Source: Caryophanales bacterium UBA2753 (lineage in GTDB: Bacteria > Bacillota_I > Bacilli_A > RFN20 > CAG-826). Taken from it: a DNA stretch of 7,658 nt. The stretch spans positions 1 through 7,658 of the forward strand of contig DEJH01000083.1 of NCBI GenBank assembly GCA_002353275.1, read 5' to 3'. The notes under the pieces were generated by a model. That model saw nothing but the letters and a program-made list of their open reading frames with translations. It did not search any database and had not been told where the DNA came from. Each line of letters starts with the position of its first letter. Within the stretch, counting starts at the first letter, position 1. The translations under genes were made by a program, and so were the position numbers. Shown here one piece after another: positions 1 to 6,477 of this stretch.

Positions 1-158
1 CATAGGGCCATAAAATGTCCGACATGAAGAGAGTCAGCGGTAGGATCAAAACCAATATAAAATTTTGCGTTTCCGTGATTAATTAATTCACGAATCTCTT
101 TTTCATCTGTTACTTGAGCGATTAATCCTCTTTGCTCTAATTCTTCATATATGCCCAT
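1..158 (-). CDS. tyrS: Tyrosyl-tRNA synthetase, N-terminal fragment (runs off the window)
   Basis: Class I aminoacyl-tRNA synthetase that activates tyrosine with ATP and loads it onto tRNA-Tyr in the cytoplasm. Only the first 52 codons are present; the gene continues beyond position 1. The fragment holds YIGFDPTADSLHVGH at residues 34-48, the family's hallmark: the tyrosine-pocket residues Tyr34, Asp38 and Thr40 and the HIGH-type ATP-binding motif HVGH at 45-48. From family knowledge, these numbers match Geobacillus stearothermophilus TyrRS, which supports the ATG at 156-158 as the true start. An AGGAGGAA ribosome binding site (167-174) lies 8 bases upstream. The gene follows rpsD on the same strand but is separated from it by a terminator and has its own promoter. 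No T-box leader is present. Identification is secure; the rest of the protein cannot be judged. Confidence 0.96.
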   Translation of the reverse strand, partial: MGIYEELEQRGLIAQVTDEKEIRELINHGNAKFYIGFDPTADSLHVGHFMAL

Positions 159-184
159 ATTTATGCTTCCTCCTACTATGTAGA

Positions 185-213
185 AATATAGCATAAGTGA
201 TTTTATAAATAAA
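185..213 (-). promoter_or_regulatory. Promoter of tyrS (extended -10)
   Basis: Read on the minus strand, TGCTATATT gives an extended -10 element (TATATT at 185-190, TG at 192-193). The best -35 candidate is TTTATT at 208-213 with a 17-base spacer; it is weak and overlaps the T-rich tail of the rpsD terminator. The predicted transcript would start near 178, leaving a leader of about 20 bases before the ATG. Confidence 0.5.
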
Positions 214-240
214 GAAAAAAGACCCACATAAGTGAGTCTT
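211..240 (-). terminator. Intrinsic terminator of rpsD
   Basis: On the minus strand the stem AAGACTCAC / GTGGGTCTT (arms 232-240 and 219-227, nine pairs with one G-T) closes a TTAT loop and is followed by TTTTCTTT. It lies 16 bases past the rpsD stop codon. The plus-strand side lacks a proper T run, so it should act only for rpsD. Confidence 0.85.
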
Positions 241-256
241 TTGTGTAATGCATGTA

Positions 257-862
257 TTAGAGTTTACGGTTGTAGTATTCAACGATTTGTGATTCGGTGA
301 TTTGTTGAGTTAATTCGTTACGTTCTGGTTCTCTAATGTATTTTCCTGAAAGTTTTTCAGCATCAACTTCGACCCAGCCGACTTTAGTAGCGACTGATTC
401 TAAGGATTCTTTAATCACTTTCATCTCTTTGGCGTTTTCTCTAACAGAGATCACGTCATTAAGGGAACATAAGTAACTTGGGATATCAACTTTCTTACCG
501 TTGACTTCAATGTGACCATGATTGACGAGTTGTCTAGCACCTCTACGAGTACGGGCGAAACCCATACGGTAGACAAGGTTATCTAAACGGGATTCAAGTA
601 ATTTCATGAATGCGAAACCGGTAACTTCTTTACTTGATAACGCGATCATGAATAAACGTCTGAATTGTCTTTCATTGACACCATACATTTGTCTTAGTTT
701 TTGTTTTTCGACTAATTGTTTACCATATTCAGATGGTTTTTTCTTACGAGCAGCTCCATGTTGACCAGGTCCATAAGGACGTTTTTGGAGTTCCTTGTTA
801 GTTTCAAGAGTTGAAAAACCTAATCTACGACTTCTTTTCCAGTCTGATCCAGTATATCTCAT
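257..862 (-). CDS. rpsD: 30S ribosomal protein S4
   Basis: Primary 16S rRNA-binding protein that nucleates assembly of the 30S 5' domain; in several bacteria it also represses its own synthesis. The 201-residue product has the family's usual length. It opens with MRYTGSDWKRSRRLG, carries the PYGPGQHG segment at 29-36, and has the S4 RNA-binding domain from about residue 91 to 152 (RLDNLVYRMGFARTRRGAR and HIEVNGKKV). The N-terminal zinc-binding cysteines of some S4 proteins are absent, so this is the zinc-free form. The ATG at 860-862 follows a purine-rich AAAGGAAG ribosome binding site (871-878). It is a single-gene unit with its own promoter, structured leader and terminator, divergent from ezrA. 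The leader suggests feedback control by S4. Confidence 0.98.
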   Translation of the reverse strand: MRYTGSDWKRSRRLGFSTLETNKELQKRPYGPGQHGAARKKKPSEYGKQLVEKQKLRQMYGVNERQFRRLFMIALSSKEVTGFAFMKLLESRLDNLVYRMGFARTRRGARQLVNHGHIEVNGKKVDIPSYLCSLNDVISVRENAKEMKVIKESLESVATKVGWVEVDAEKLSGKYIREPERNELTQQITESQIVEYYNRKL

Positions 863-909
863 GACTTGTACTTCCTTTCCTTATTTTATTTTGCAAAATA
901 ATGAATAGG

Positions 910-1009
910 CATAAATCCCTTACTCCGGATGTTTGATTAATCGTTTCACCAATGTAGCTTAGGTTACTTCGTTACAGCCGTATCAAACGTCGGTCGAGTA
1001 GTATTTATG
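910..1009 (-). promoter_or_regulatory. rpsD leader, candidate S4 autoregulatory RNA
   Basis: The untranslated leader upstream of rpsD (minus strand) has three nested complementary pairs in the correct order: CATAAAT (1003-1009) with ATTTATG (910-916), TACTC (996-1000) with GAGTA (921-925), and GTTTGAT (982-988) with ATCAAAC (931-937). They enclose a core of about 44 bases that includes GTAACGAAGTAAC and GGTGAAACG. A small hairpin, CTGCAT-TAC-ATGCAG on the plus strand (1012-1026), sits at the predicted 5' end. B. subtilis rpsD is known to be repressed by S4 through its leader, so the same role is inferred. No T run follows the fold, so control of translation or another non-terminator mechanism is more likely than attenuation. 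Confidence 0.65.
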
Positions 1010-1031
1010 TGCTGCATTACATGCAGTAATA

Positions 1032-1060
1032 AATATACAGGAAACTCACAAAGTGAACAA
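1032..1060 (-). promoter_or_regulatory. Promoter of rpsD
   Basis: On the minus strand, TTGTTC (1055-1060) and TATATT (1032-1037) are separated by exactly 17 bases, a good sigma-A-type match; the -10 is directly preceded by TG. Transcription would start near 1025, giving a leader of roughly 160 bases. Confidence 0.7.
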
Positions 1061-1205
1061 CAAAAAAATTAAAAAATTTTTATCGCTATATTTTTCATTA
1101 AGTTTCAGCAATAAAAATAGTGGTGAATTTATAACCTACTAACTCAAATAATTTATCAAGATATTTTTCTATTTGTTTGTTTTATCTAATTCCCAATAAA
1201 ATTGA
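1061..1205. other. A+T-rich spacer between divergent promoters
   Basis: Part of the 426-base gap between rpsD and ezrA. The rest of that gap is the rpsD leader and promoter on one side and the ezrA promoter on the other. This middle piece is strongly A+T-rich. I see no open reading frame, tRNA, hairpin terminator or repeat in it. Confidence 0.6.
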
Positions 1206-1222
1206 TTTAATATCAAATTTGA

Positions 1223-1251
1223 TTTTTCTTAAATGGGCAATTCGATATAAT
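1223..1251 (+). promoter_or_regulatory. Promoter of the ezrA-nifZ-thiI operon
   Basis: A consensus TATAAT at 1246-1251 lies 37 bases before the ezrA ATG. The -35 is poor: TTTTTC at 1223-1228 has the right 17-base spacing, whereas the better-looking TTGATT at 1219-1224 would need 21 bases. Transcription would start near 1258, giving a 5' leader of about 30 bases. Confidence 0.5.
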
Positions 1252-1288
1252 ATATGTAATTAATCTAAGATTAAATGGAGGGATTAGG

Positions 1289-3001
1289 ATGATCATTCAA
1301 TTATCTTCTGGTGAATTGACTGCGATTATTGTTGTCTCCGTTATAGCGTTTATCGCTATTGGAGTGCTCCTATATTTCCTTGTTTTTTCTCGCTTAAATT
1401 ATCGTAAACAAGTCGCTAATCTTGAGAAACAATATTCTCATTTTGACGCTCTTTTATTAGGGCAAGATACTCAATACATTCACCGTCTTGAAATTATTTC
1501 AAGAACTAATCTCTTATATTTGTCAAAATATGAGTCTTTCTATCGTCGATTTAAAATCATTCACGATAACGAAGAAGCTTACGCTGAATCTTTAATTAAA
1601 CAATTAAAGTCTTTATTAGCGGCTAAACAATATAAGAATATTAAATCTGTTATTAATGAAGCCAAAAAAGCAATCGAAGTATTAGAAGATTCTGTTAAGA
1701 ATTTAGACGCTGATTTATATAACGTGATTAAGCTTGAAGAAGATTGCAGAAAAACAATTGATAACCTAAGAGAAGTTTATCGTCATGTTAAACAAACATA
1801 TTATTCTGAAGCTAATGAACTTGAAATGGTGGCTTCAACATTTAACAAAATGTTTGATAAACTTGATTCTTCTTTCGCTAAATTTGATGATCAACTCGAA
1901 GGAGCGGAATATGAAGAAATTAACGCTGAAGCAGCAAATTTAAATAATGTCCTTACAGCATTAGGACACATTTTAATCGAACTCCCAAAATTATGTTCAT
2001 ATTCCAAAGTCGAAATTCCTCAACTCCTCTCTGAATTACAAACTAAATATAAGGAAACCGAGAAAGAAGGAGTCCCTTTATACCATTTAGCGTTTAAAAA
2101 CCATGTTGAAGATTGGAAAAAGAGATTAAGCGATATTAGCAAGAGAATTATTAACCTTCAAGTCGCTGGTATTAAACATGAATGTGAAATCATTATTTTT
2201 GAAATTACCAAGATGAGTCAGCAACTCGATGATGAGATTACTGCTCGCACATATTTTAAAGAACATTATGAAACCGTATATCGATCAGTTAACGATGTTG
2301 AAAAAGTATTTTTAAGAATCTGCGCAGTTCTTCCTGAAATTAAGAAAATCTATATTATCTCTGATAGTGAAGAAGAAAAGATTGATTCCTTATCTAAATC
2401 AGTTAATGATCTCGGCAATTCCAAGAGATATCTTGATGGCTTTGTCCATAGCGGAACTCGTCAACCATTTTCTCTATTAAAAAGTAAACTCGATGAGTTA
2501 GAAGCTAATTACAGTATCGTTAACGAAGGAGTTAATAACTTTAAGACTTATATCGATTCTCTTAAGAGCACCGCTGAAGAAGCTTTCAATATGATTTCTG
2601 TTTACTATTTCCAGACAAAAGAAGCTGAAAGAGCGTTAAGAGAAGTGAATGTTGATTCATTTACTGAAATGTATCAAGAAAAACTTGAAGCAGTTTATGA
2701 AGTGCTTAATGACATCTATCAAGAAGTTCAAACTGTACCAATTAACGTCGAAGAAGTTAATAATAAGATTAATAATCTTAAGAGCATGGCTAACGCAATG
2801 TTTGAAGATATCGAATCTAACGCTAGAACCGCTAAAGTTGCAGAGAAAGCAATCATGTTACTTAATCGCGATCGCGATGAACAAGATATTAATCAAACCG
2901 TTAATCAATTAGAACTCGCTTTTAGTAAAGCTGATTTCCAATCAGTCTATTCTCAAGCTAATTCTTTATACAAAAACCGTCACAGTGATAATGAAGCTTA
3001 A
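1289..3001 (+). CDS. ezrA: Septation ring formation regulator EzrA
   Basis: Membrane-anchored cell-division protein that restrains FtsZ assembly away from mid-cell and works at the septum. The 570-residue product is close to the family's usual length of about 560-570. It begins with one hydrophobic segment at residues 11-33 (rich in I, V, A, F and L), followed by basic SRLNYRK. That predicts an outside N-terminus and a cytosolic body. The rest is almost entirely charged, helix-forming sequence, consistent with EzrA's spectrin-like helical bundles. The ATG follows GGAGG (1277-1281) at 7 bases. It heads an operon whose second gene overlaps its 3' end. The call rests on the anchor-plus-coiled-coil layout, the length, and the position beside rpsD and nifZ-thiI as in B. 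subtilis. Coiled-coil sequence is low in information, so synteny carries real weight. Confidence 0.92.
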   Translation: MIIQLSSGELTAIIVVSVIAFIAIGVLLYFLVFSRLNYRKQVANLEKQYSHFDALLLGQDTQYIHRLEIISRTNLLYLSKYESFYRRFKIIHDNEEAYAESLIKQLKSLLAAKQYKNIKSVINEAKKAIEVLEDSVKNLDADLYNVIKLEEDCRKTIDNLREVYRHVKQTYYSEANELEMVASTFNKMFDKLDSSFAKFDDQLEGAEYEEINAEAANLNNVLTALGHILIELPKLCSYSKVEIPQLLSELQTKYKETEKEGVPLYHLAFKNHVEDWKKRLSDISKRIINLQVAGIKHECEIIIFEITKMSQQLDDEITARTYFKEHYETVYRSVNDVEKVFLRICAVLPEIKKIYIISDSEEEKIDSLSKSVNDLGNSKRYLDGFVHSGTRQPFSLLKSKLDELEANYSIVNEGVNNFKTYIDSLKSTAEEAFNMISVYYFQTKEAERALREVNVDSFTEMYQEKLEAVYEVLNDIYQEVQTVPINVEEVNNKINNLKSMANAMFEDIESNARTAKVAEKAIMLLNRDRDEQDINQTVNQLELAFSKADFQSVYSQANSLYKNRHSDNEA

Positions 3002-4142
3002 TGAGCAAATAATTTATTTTGATAACGCATCTACCACAAGGGTCTACCCTTGTGTTTTAGATATTTATCGTTCAATTCATGAAGAATATTTTGCTAATCC
3101 TTCCTCAATTCATAAAGAAGGTCAAAAAGCGTTATATCTTTTTAATAAAACTAAAGACAACATTCTTTCTTTATTAAAAATGAAAGATCATCAGCTTATT
3201 ATGACTTCCGGAGCTACCGAAGCAAATAATTTAGCGATTAAAGGAATAGCGCTTAGATATAAAAATCGAGGTAACCATCTAATTACTTCGATATATGAAC
3301 ATCCTTCAGTATTAGAAGCTTTTAAACAACTTGAAGATCAATTTGGCTTTAAAGTTACATATTTATCTCCTGCTGATAGAGGTGTGATTACCGCTAATTC
3401 GGTAAAAGAAGCAATTACCGATCAAACTATTTTAGTTTCTGTTATGGCGGTCAATAATGAAATCGGCTCAATTAATGAAATTGAAAAAATTGCCTCTTTA
3501 TTAAAAGGATATCCAAAAATCATTTTCCATGTTGACGCTTGTCAAGCTATTGGCAAATTAGAGAAAGAAATTAGTTATAACGATGTTGATTTAATTACTG
3601 TTTCCGCTCATAAGATACATGGATTAGTTGGTTCAGGCGCTTTAATTAAAAGAAAAAGAATCGAATTACTCCCTCTTAATAGTGGTGGTGGGCAAGAATA
3701 TAACTATCGAAGTGGAACGGAAGATCTCGCTAACTTATGTGCTTTTTACGAAGCGCTTAAACTTGCTTTAGAAAAAGAGAAAGAAAATTATCAAAAAGTT
3801 TCTAGTATAAGCAAAATCTTAATTAATTATCTTCAAGATAATAAGTATAAATATGAACTAAATTCATTTAATCCAATTAATCCTTATATTATTAATTTCT
3901 CAACGCTTAATAAAAAAGGAAGTGTCGTAGTTGAAGCTTTATCAAATCATAACATTATGGTTTCTTCTGTTAGTGCATGTCACTCATCAAAAGAAAAAGG
4001 AAGTTATGTTGTTAAATCTTTAAATAAAAGCGATAAGGTCGCTAATAACACCATAAGAGTGTCACTAGATGCCTCTAATACAATCGAAGAAATGAATATA
4101 TTCATTTCTACTATAGATAAAATCATAGGAGAAATCAGATGA
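2991..4142 (+). CDS. nifZ: Cysteine desulfurase, IscS/NifS type, partner of ThiI
   Basis: PLP enzyme that converts cysteine to alanine and passes the sulfur on as a persulfide. Of 383 residues, visible landmarks are YFDNASTT at 9-16, SGATEANN at 73-80, His104 in EHPSV, HVDACQAIGK at 180-189, the PLP lysine Lys208 in SAHKIHG, and the mobile-loop cysteine Cys330 in SSVSACHSS. The gene lies between ezrA and thiI, and its end overlaps thiI by 4 bases (ATGA), so it most likely feeds ThiI like B. subtilis NifZ rather than general Fe-S assembly. Many annotators would write iscS or nifS. The start is uncertain: ATG 2991 overlaps ezrA by 11 bases, and an in-frame GTG at 2985 adds two residues. Neither has a clear ribosome binding site, so translation probably depends on coupling to ezrA. 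The gene ends in TGA. Confidence 0.93.
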   Translation: MKLNEQIIYFDNASTTRVYPCVLDIYRSIHEEYFANPSSIHKEGQKALYLFNKTKDNILSLLKMKDHQLIMTSGATEANNLAIKGIALRYKNRGNHLITSIYEHPSVLEAFKQLEDQFGFKVTYLSPADRGVITANSVKEAITDQTILVSVMAVNNEIGSINEIEKIASLLKGYPKIIFHVDACQAIGKLEKEISYNDVDLITVSAHKIHGLVGSGALIKRKRIELLPLNSGGGQEYNYRSGTEDLANLCAFYEALKLALEKEKENYQKVSSISKILINYLQDNKYKYELNSFNPINPYIINFSTLNKKGSVVVEALSNHNIMVSSVSACHSSKEKGSYVVKSLNKSDKVANNTIRVSLDASNTIEEMNIFISTIDKIIGEIR

Positions 4143-5299
4143 TAACTTACGATCACATCATGGTCAGATTTGGTGAACTTTCCACTAAAGGAAAGAATAA
4201 AAAAGAATTTATTTCAATTCTCTTTTTCAATATCAAGCACGCCTTAAAAGAATTTCCTGATATCTCTGTTTCTTCTCGATATGACCACATCTATGTTCAT
4301 CTTAATGGTCATGAAGTGGAACCAGTTCTTTCTCGACTTCAAGATGTAAGTGGTATTCAAGCGCTTTCTTTGGTTCATAAATGTGAAAACAATATTGAGG
4401 TAATCAAGTCCTCTTCTTTAGAGCTCATTAAACAAGAAGAAGGCAAAACCTTTAAAGTCAAAGTCAAAAGAGGAAATAAGAGATTCCCGATGGATAGTGA
4501 TCAAATCACGAGAGTAGTCGCTCCTGTGATTTTAAGAAATACAGACTTAAAAGTTGATGTTCATAATCCAGATATCTTACTTCAAATTGAAGTAAGGGAT
4601 GAAGGAACCTATATCTTCACTAAGACAATTAGTGGAGCGGGCGGTTATCCTTTAGGAGTGGCTGGAAAAAGTATGCATATGCTTTCTGGCGGAATTGATT
4701 CTCCAGTAGCAGCGTATCTATTAATGAAAAGAGGAGTGACTATTGAATGCATTCACTTTGCCTCTCCTCCATACACTCAAGAAGCCGTTATTTATAAACT
4801 TGAAGATCTACTACGTAAATTAAATCGATATCAACCATGGATTAGATTGCATATCGTTCCATTTACAAAAATTCAAGAAGCGATTTATGATCACACTCCT
4901 GAAAGTTATTGCATCACACTTATGAGAAGAATGATGTTCCGACTAGCCGCTAGATTAGCAAAACGTAGAAATTGTCCAGTCATCAGTAGTGGTGAATCGG
5001 TGGGACAAGTAGCGAGTCAAACTCTTCAAAGTATGAACGTGATTAATCAAGTAACCTCTATTCCAGTTATCCGCCCATGTGCGACTATGGATAAACTTGA
5101 AATCATCAAAATCGCCGAGAAGATTGATACCTACGAAATCTCAATTAGACCATATGAAGATTGTTGCACAATCTTTACTCCAAAAGCTCCTAAAACCTCA
5201 CCTCACTTAGATGATGTTGAATTATATGAATCAAAATTCGATTATGAATCATTAATCAATGAGGCACTTGGAAATATCGAAGTTAAATTCATTGAATAA
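4139..5299 (+). CDS. thiI: tRNA 4-thiouridine synthase ThiI (tRNA sulfurtransferase)
   Basis: Makes 4-thiouridine at position 8 of tRNA: it adenylates the uridine with ATP, then inserts sulfur from a desulfurase persulfide. The 386 residues contain an N-terminal ferredoxin-like part (about 1-60), a THUMP RNA-binding domain (about 60-165) and an ATP-pyrophosphatase domain with the P-loop SGGIDS at 183-188. The segment PYEDCCTIFTPKAPKTSP (338-355) carries Cys342-Cys343; family knowledge puts a catalytic persulfide/disulfide cysteine here (E. coli Cys344). No rhodanese domain follows, the short form typical of Bacilli, so the role is probably tRNA thiolation rather than thiazole synthesis. The start has AGGAG at 4127-4131 and overlaps the nifZ stop by 4 bases. 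Cys314 in IRPCATMDK stands where I expect a hydrophobic residue. Confidence 0.97.
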   Translation: MITYDHIMVRFGELSTKGKNKKEFISILFFNIKHALKEFPDISVSSRYDHIYVHLNGHEVEPVLSRLQDVSGIQALSLVHKCENNIEVIKSSSLELIKQEEGKTFKVKVKRGNKRFPMDSDQITRVVAPVILRNTDLKVDVHNPDILLQIEVRDEGTYIFTKTISGAGGYPLGVAGKSMHMLSGGIDSPVAAYLLMKRGVTIECIHFASPPYTQEAVIYKLEDLLRKLNRYQPWIRLHIVPFTKIQEAIYDHTPESYCITLMRRMMFRLAARLAKRRNCPVISSGESVGQVASQTLQSMNVINQVTSIPVIRPCATMDKLEIIKIAEKIDTYEISIRPYEDCCTIFTPKAPKTSPHLDDVELYESKFDYESLINEALGNIEVKFIE

Positions 5300-5305
5300 T
5301 AATAA

Positions 5306-5341
5306 AACAGTCCGATTAAAACCGGACTGTTATTATTTTTT
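5306..5341. terminator. Bidirectional intrinsic terminator between thiI and rplT
   Basis: A perfect nine-pair stem, AACAGTCCG (5306-5314) with CGGACTGTT (5323-5331), closes an 8-base loop. On the plus strand it is followed by ATTA and six T's, 7 bases after the thiI stop. On the minus strand it is followed by TTTTATTATTATT and lies 20 bases past the rplT stop. It fits as the shared end of two convergent operons. Confidence 0.9.
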
Positions 5342-5351
5342 GGAATACTAA

Positions 5352-5705
5352 TTATTTAATATTCTTTTTGGCTGTTTTAACAAGATCAGCGAATGCACTT
5401 GGATCGTTGATTGCTAATTCAGATAACATTTTTCTGTTAACTTGAATGTTAGCAACTTTTAATCCGTACATGAATTTGGAATAAGAGATATCATTCATTC
5501 TGCAAGCAGCGTTGATACGTCTAATCCAGAGCTTACGGTAATCTCTTTTGACAGTTCTTCTAGAGATGTACGCATAGCGTAAGCTGTGCATGACTTGCTC
5601 TTTAGCAGTCTTATAAAGTAAGTGTTTTGCTCCGAAGTAACCACTTGCTCTTTTGAGCATTTTCTTACGTCTTGCGTGTGTAACTGTTCCGCCTTTAACT
5701 CTCAT
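5352..5705 (-). CDS. rplT: 50S ribosomal protein L20
   Basis: Early-assembly protein of the large subunit that binds 23S rRNA; in Bacilli and Enterobacteria it also represses its own operon. The 117 residues match the family length. The basic N-terminal arm has MRVKGGTVTHARRKK and is followed by the usual helical body with ASGYFGAKHLLYKTAKEQV, RDYRKLWIRRINAACR and the SYSKFMYGLK segment. It starts MRV where most L20 proteins read MARV. The ATG at 5703-5705 is preceded by AAGGAGG, which overlaps the rpmI stop region, 13 bases away. It is the last gene of infC-rpmI-rplT and the likely effector of the attenuator upstream of infC. Confidence 0.98.
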   Translation of the reverse strand: MRVKGGTVTHARRKKMLKRASGYFGAKHLLYKTAKEQVMHSLRYAYISRRTVKRDYRKLWIRRINAACRMNDISYSKFMYGLKVANIQVNRKMLSELAINDPSAFADLVKTAKKNIK

Positions 5706-5718
5706 GACTACTTCCTCC

Positions 5719-5913
5719 TTACTTTACGATGAGATACTTAACTCTCTTATAGTCGGTCTTATGTAAGACTGCACCTTTCATTAAGTGTCTCTTTTGTTTG
5801 GTTGTTTTGTGTGGGGCTAAATGTGATGTGTAAGCGTGATGTCTTGTGACTTTTCCGCTGCCAGTGACTTTAATTCTTTTCATTAAAGCACGTTTGCTTT
5901 TCATTTTTGGCAT
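5719..5913 (-). CDS. rpmI: 50S ribosomal protein L35
   Basis: Small, very basic large-subunit protein of 64 residues, the family's normal size. Diagnostic segments are MPKMKSKRALMKRIK, VTGSGKVTRHHAYTSH at 16-31 and HKTTKQKRHL at 35-44, ending DYKRVKYLIVK. The ATG at 5911-5913 is served by a strong AGGAGGAA site, and the gene starts 18 bases after the infC stop. The middle position between infC and rplT is one of the best conserved gene orders in bacteria and supports the call. Confidence 0.98.
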   Translation of the reverse strand: MPKMKSKRALMKRIKVTGSGKVTRHHAYTSHLAPHKTTKQKRHLMKGAVLHKTDYKRVKYLIVK

Positions 5914-5931
5914 ATTGTTTCCTCCTACTTT

Positions 5932-6477
5932 CTATTTCTTTTTGGCGGGAGCGATTACTGCGAGTAACCATCTACCCTCCATTTGTGCAGGTTTTTCAAC
6001 CTGGGCTTTATCGCCTAATAATTCGATGAATTTATTCAAGACTTCTTCACCAACTTCAAGGTGGGTCATTTGTCGACCACGATAACGAACACCGACTTTG
6101 ATTTTGTTGCCTTGATCAAGGAACTTACAAGCTGCTCTAGCTTTAGTTTCCATATCATGGGCACCAATTTGTGGTGTGAGTTGGATCTCTTTGATTTCGA
6201 TCTTCACTTGATTCTTACGGCTTTCTTTGGCTTTCTTTTGTTGCTCATAACGGTATTTACCGTAATTGAGAATTTTACAGACTGGTGGAGTAGCAGTTGG
6301 GGCAACACAGAATAAATCTAAGTTATATTCATTAGCCTTAAATTGAGCTTCTCTACTAGACATGACGCCTAATTGTTCACCTTCAGGTCCGATAAGACGA
6401 ACTTGTGGGAATCTGATGTTTTCGTTAATCAACTCTTTTGGTTGGTTTGGCTTTTTGCCATAATTTTGGTCTTGGAT
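5932..6477 (-). CDS. infC: Translation initiation factor IF-3, probable AUC start
   Basis: Binds the 30S subunit, keeps 50S away and proofreads start-codon pairing. The signature KILNYGKYRYEQQKK is at residues 68-82, between the N-domain (ENIRFPQVRLIG onward) and the C-domain (VKIEIKEIQLTP to the end, with RYRGRQMTH). I place the start at ATC 6475-6477: AAGGAG (6487-6492) lies 9 bases upstream, and the 181-residue product starting (M)QDQNYG matches the usual IF-3 length of about 170-180. IF-3 genes are known for AUU-class starts that allow self-repression. The first in-frame ATG (6571-6573) would add 32 residues that translate the attenuator hairpin, so I reject it. Alternatives are ATA 6481-6483 (only 3 bases from the ribosome binding site) and ATT 6427-6429 (gives INENIR, weak site). 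The stop is TAG. Identity is certain; the start is inferred. Confidence 0.95.
   Translation of the reverse strand: MQDQNYGKKPNQPKELINENIRFPQVRLIGPEGEQLGVMSSREAQFKANEYNLDLFCVAPTATPPVCKILNYGKYRYEQQKKAKESRKNQVKIEIKEIQLTPQIGAHDMETKARAACKFLDQGNKIKVGVRYRGRQMTHLEVGEEVLNKFIELLGDKAQVEKPAQMEGRWLLAVIAPAKKK

Noticed and set aside
1061..1205. Possible small RNA or tRNA between rpsD and ezrA
   Set aside because: No cloverleaf, no G+C-rich stem, and no terminator hairpin in this stretch.
2649..2912. 87-codon plus-strand open frame inside ezrA
   Set aside because: It lies wholly within ezrA in another frame, has no ribosome binding site and resembles no family; it is a shadow of the A+T-rich coiled-coil sequence.
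3001..3012. ATG overlapping the ezrA TAA as the nifZ start
   Set aside because: It is in a different frame from nifZ and meets a TAA after three codons.
5846..6085. 79-codon plus-strand open frame across rpmI and infC
   Set aside because: Antisense to two certain genes, with no ribosome binding site and no recognisable domain.
6061..6315. 84-codon plus-strand open frame inside infC
   Set aside because: Antisense shadow of the conserved IF-3 coding sequence.
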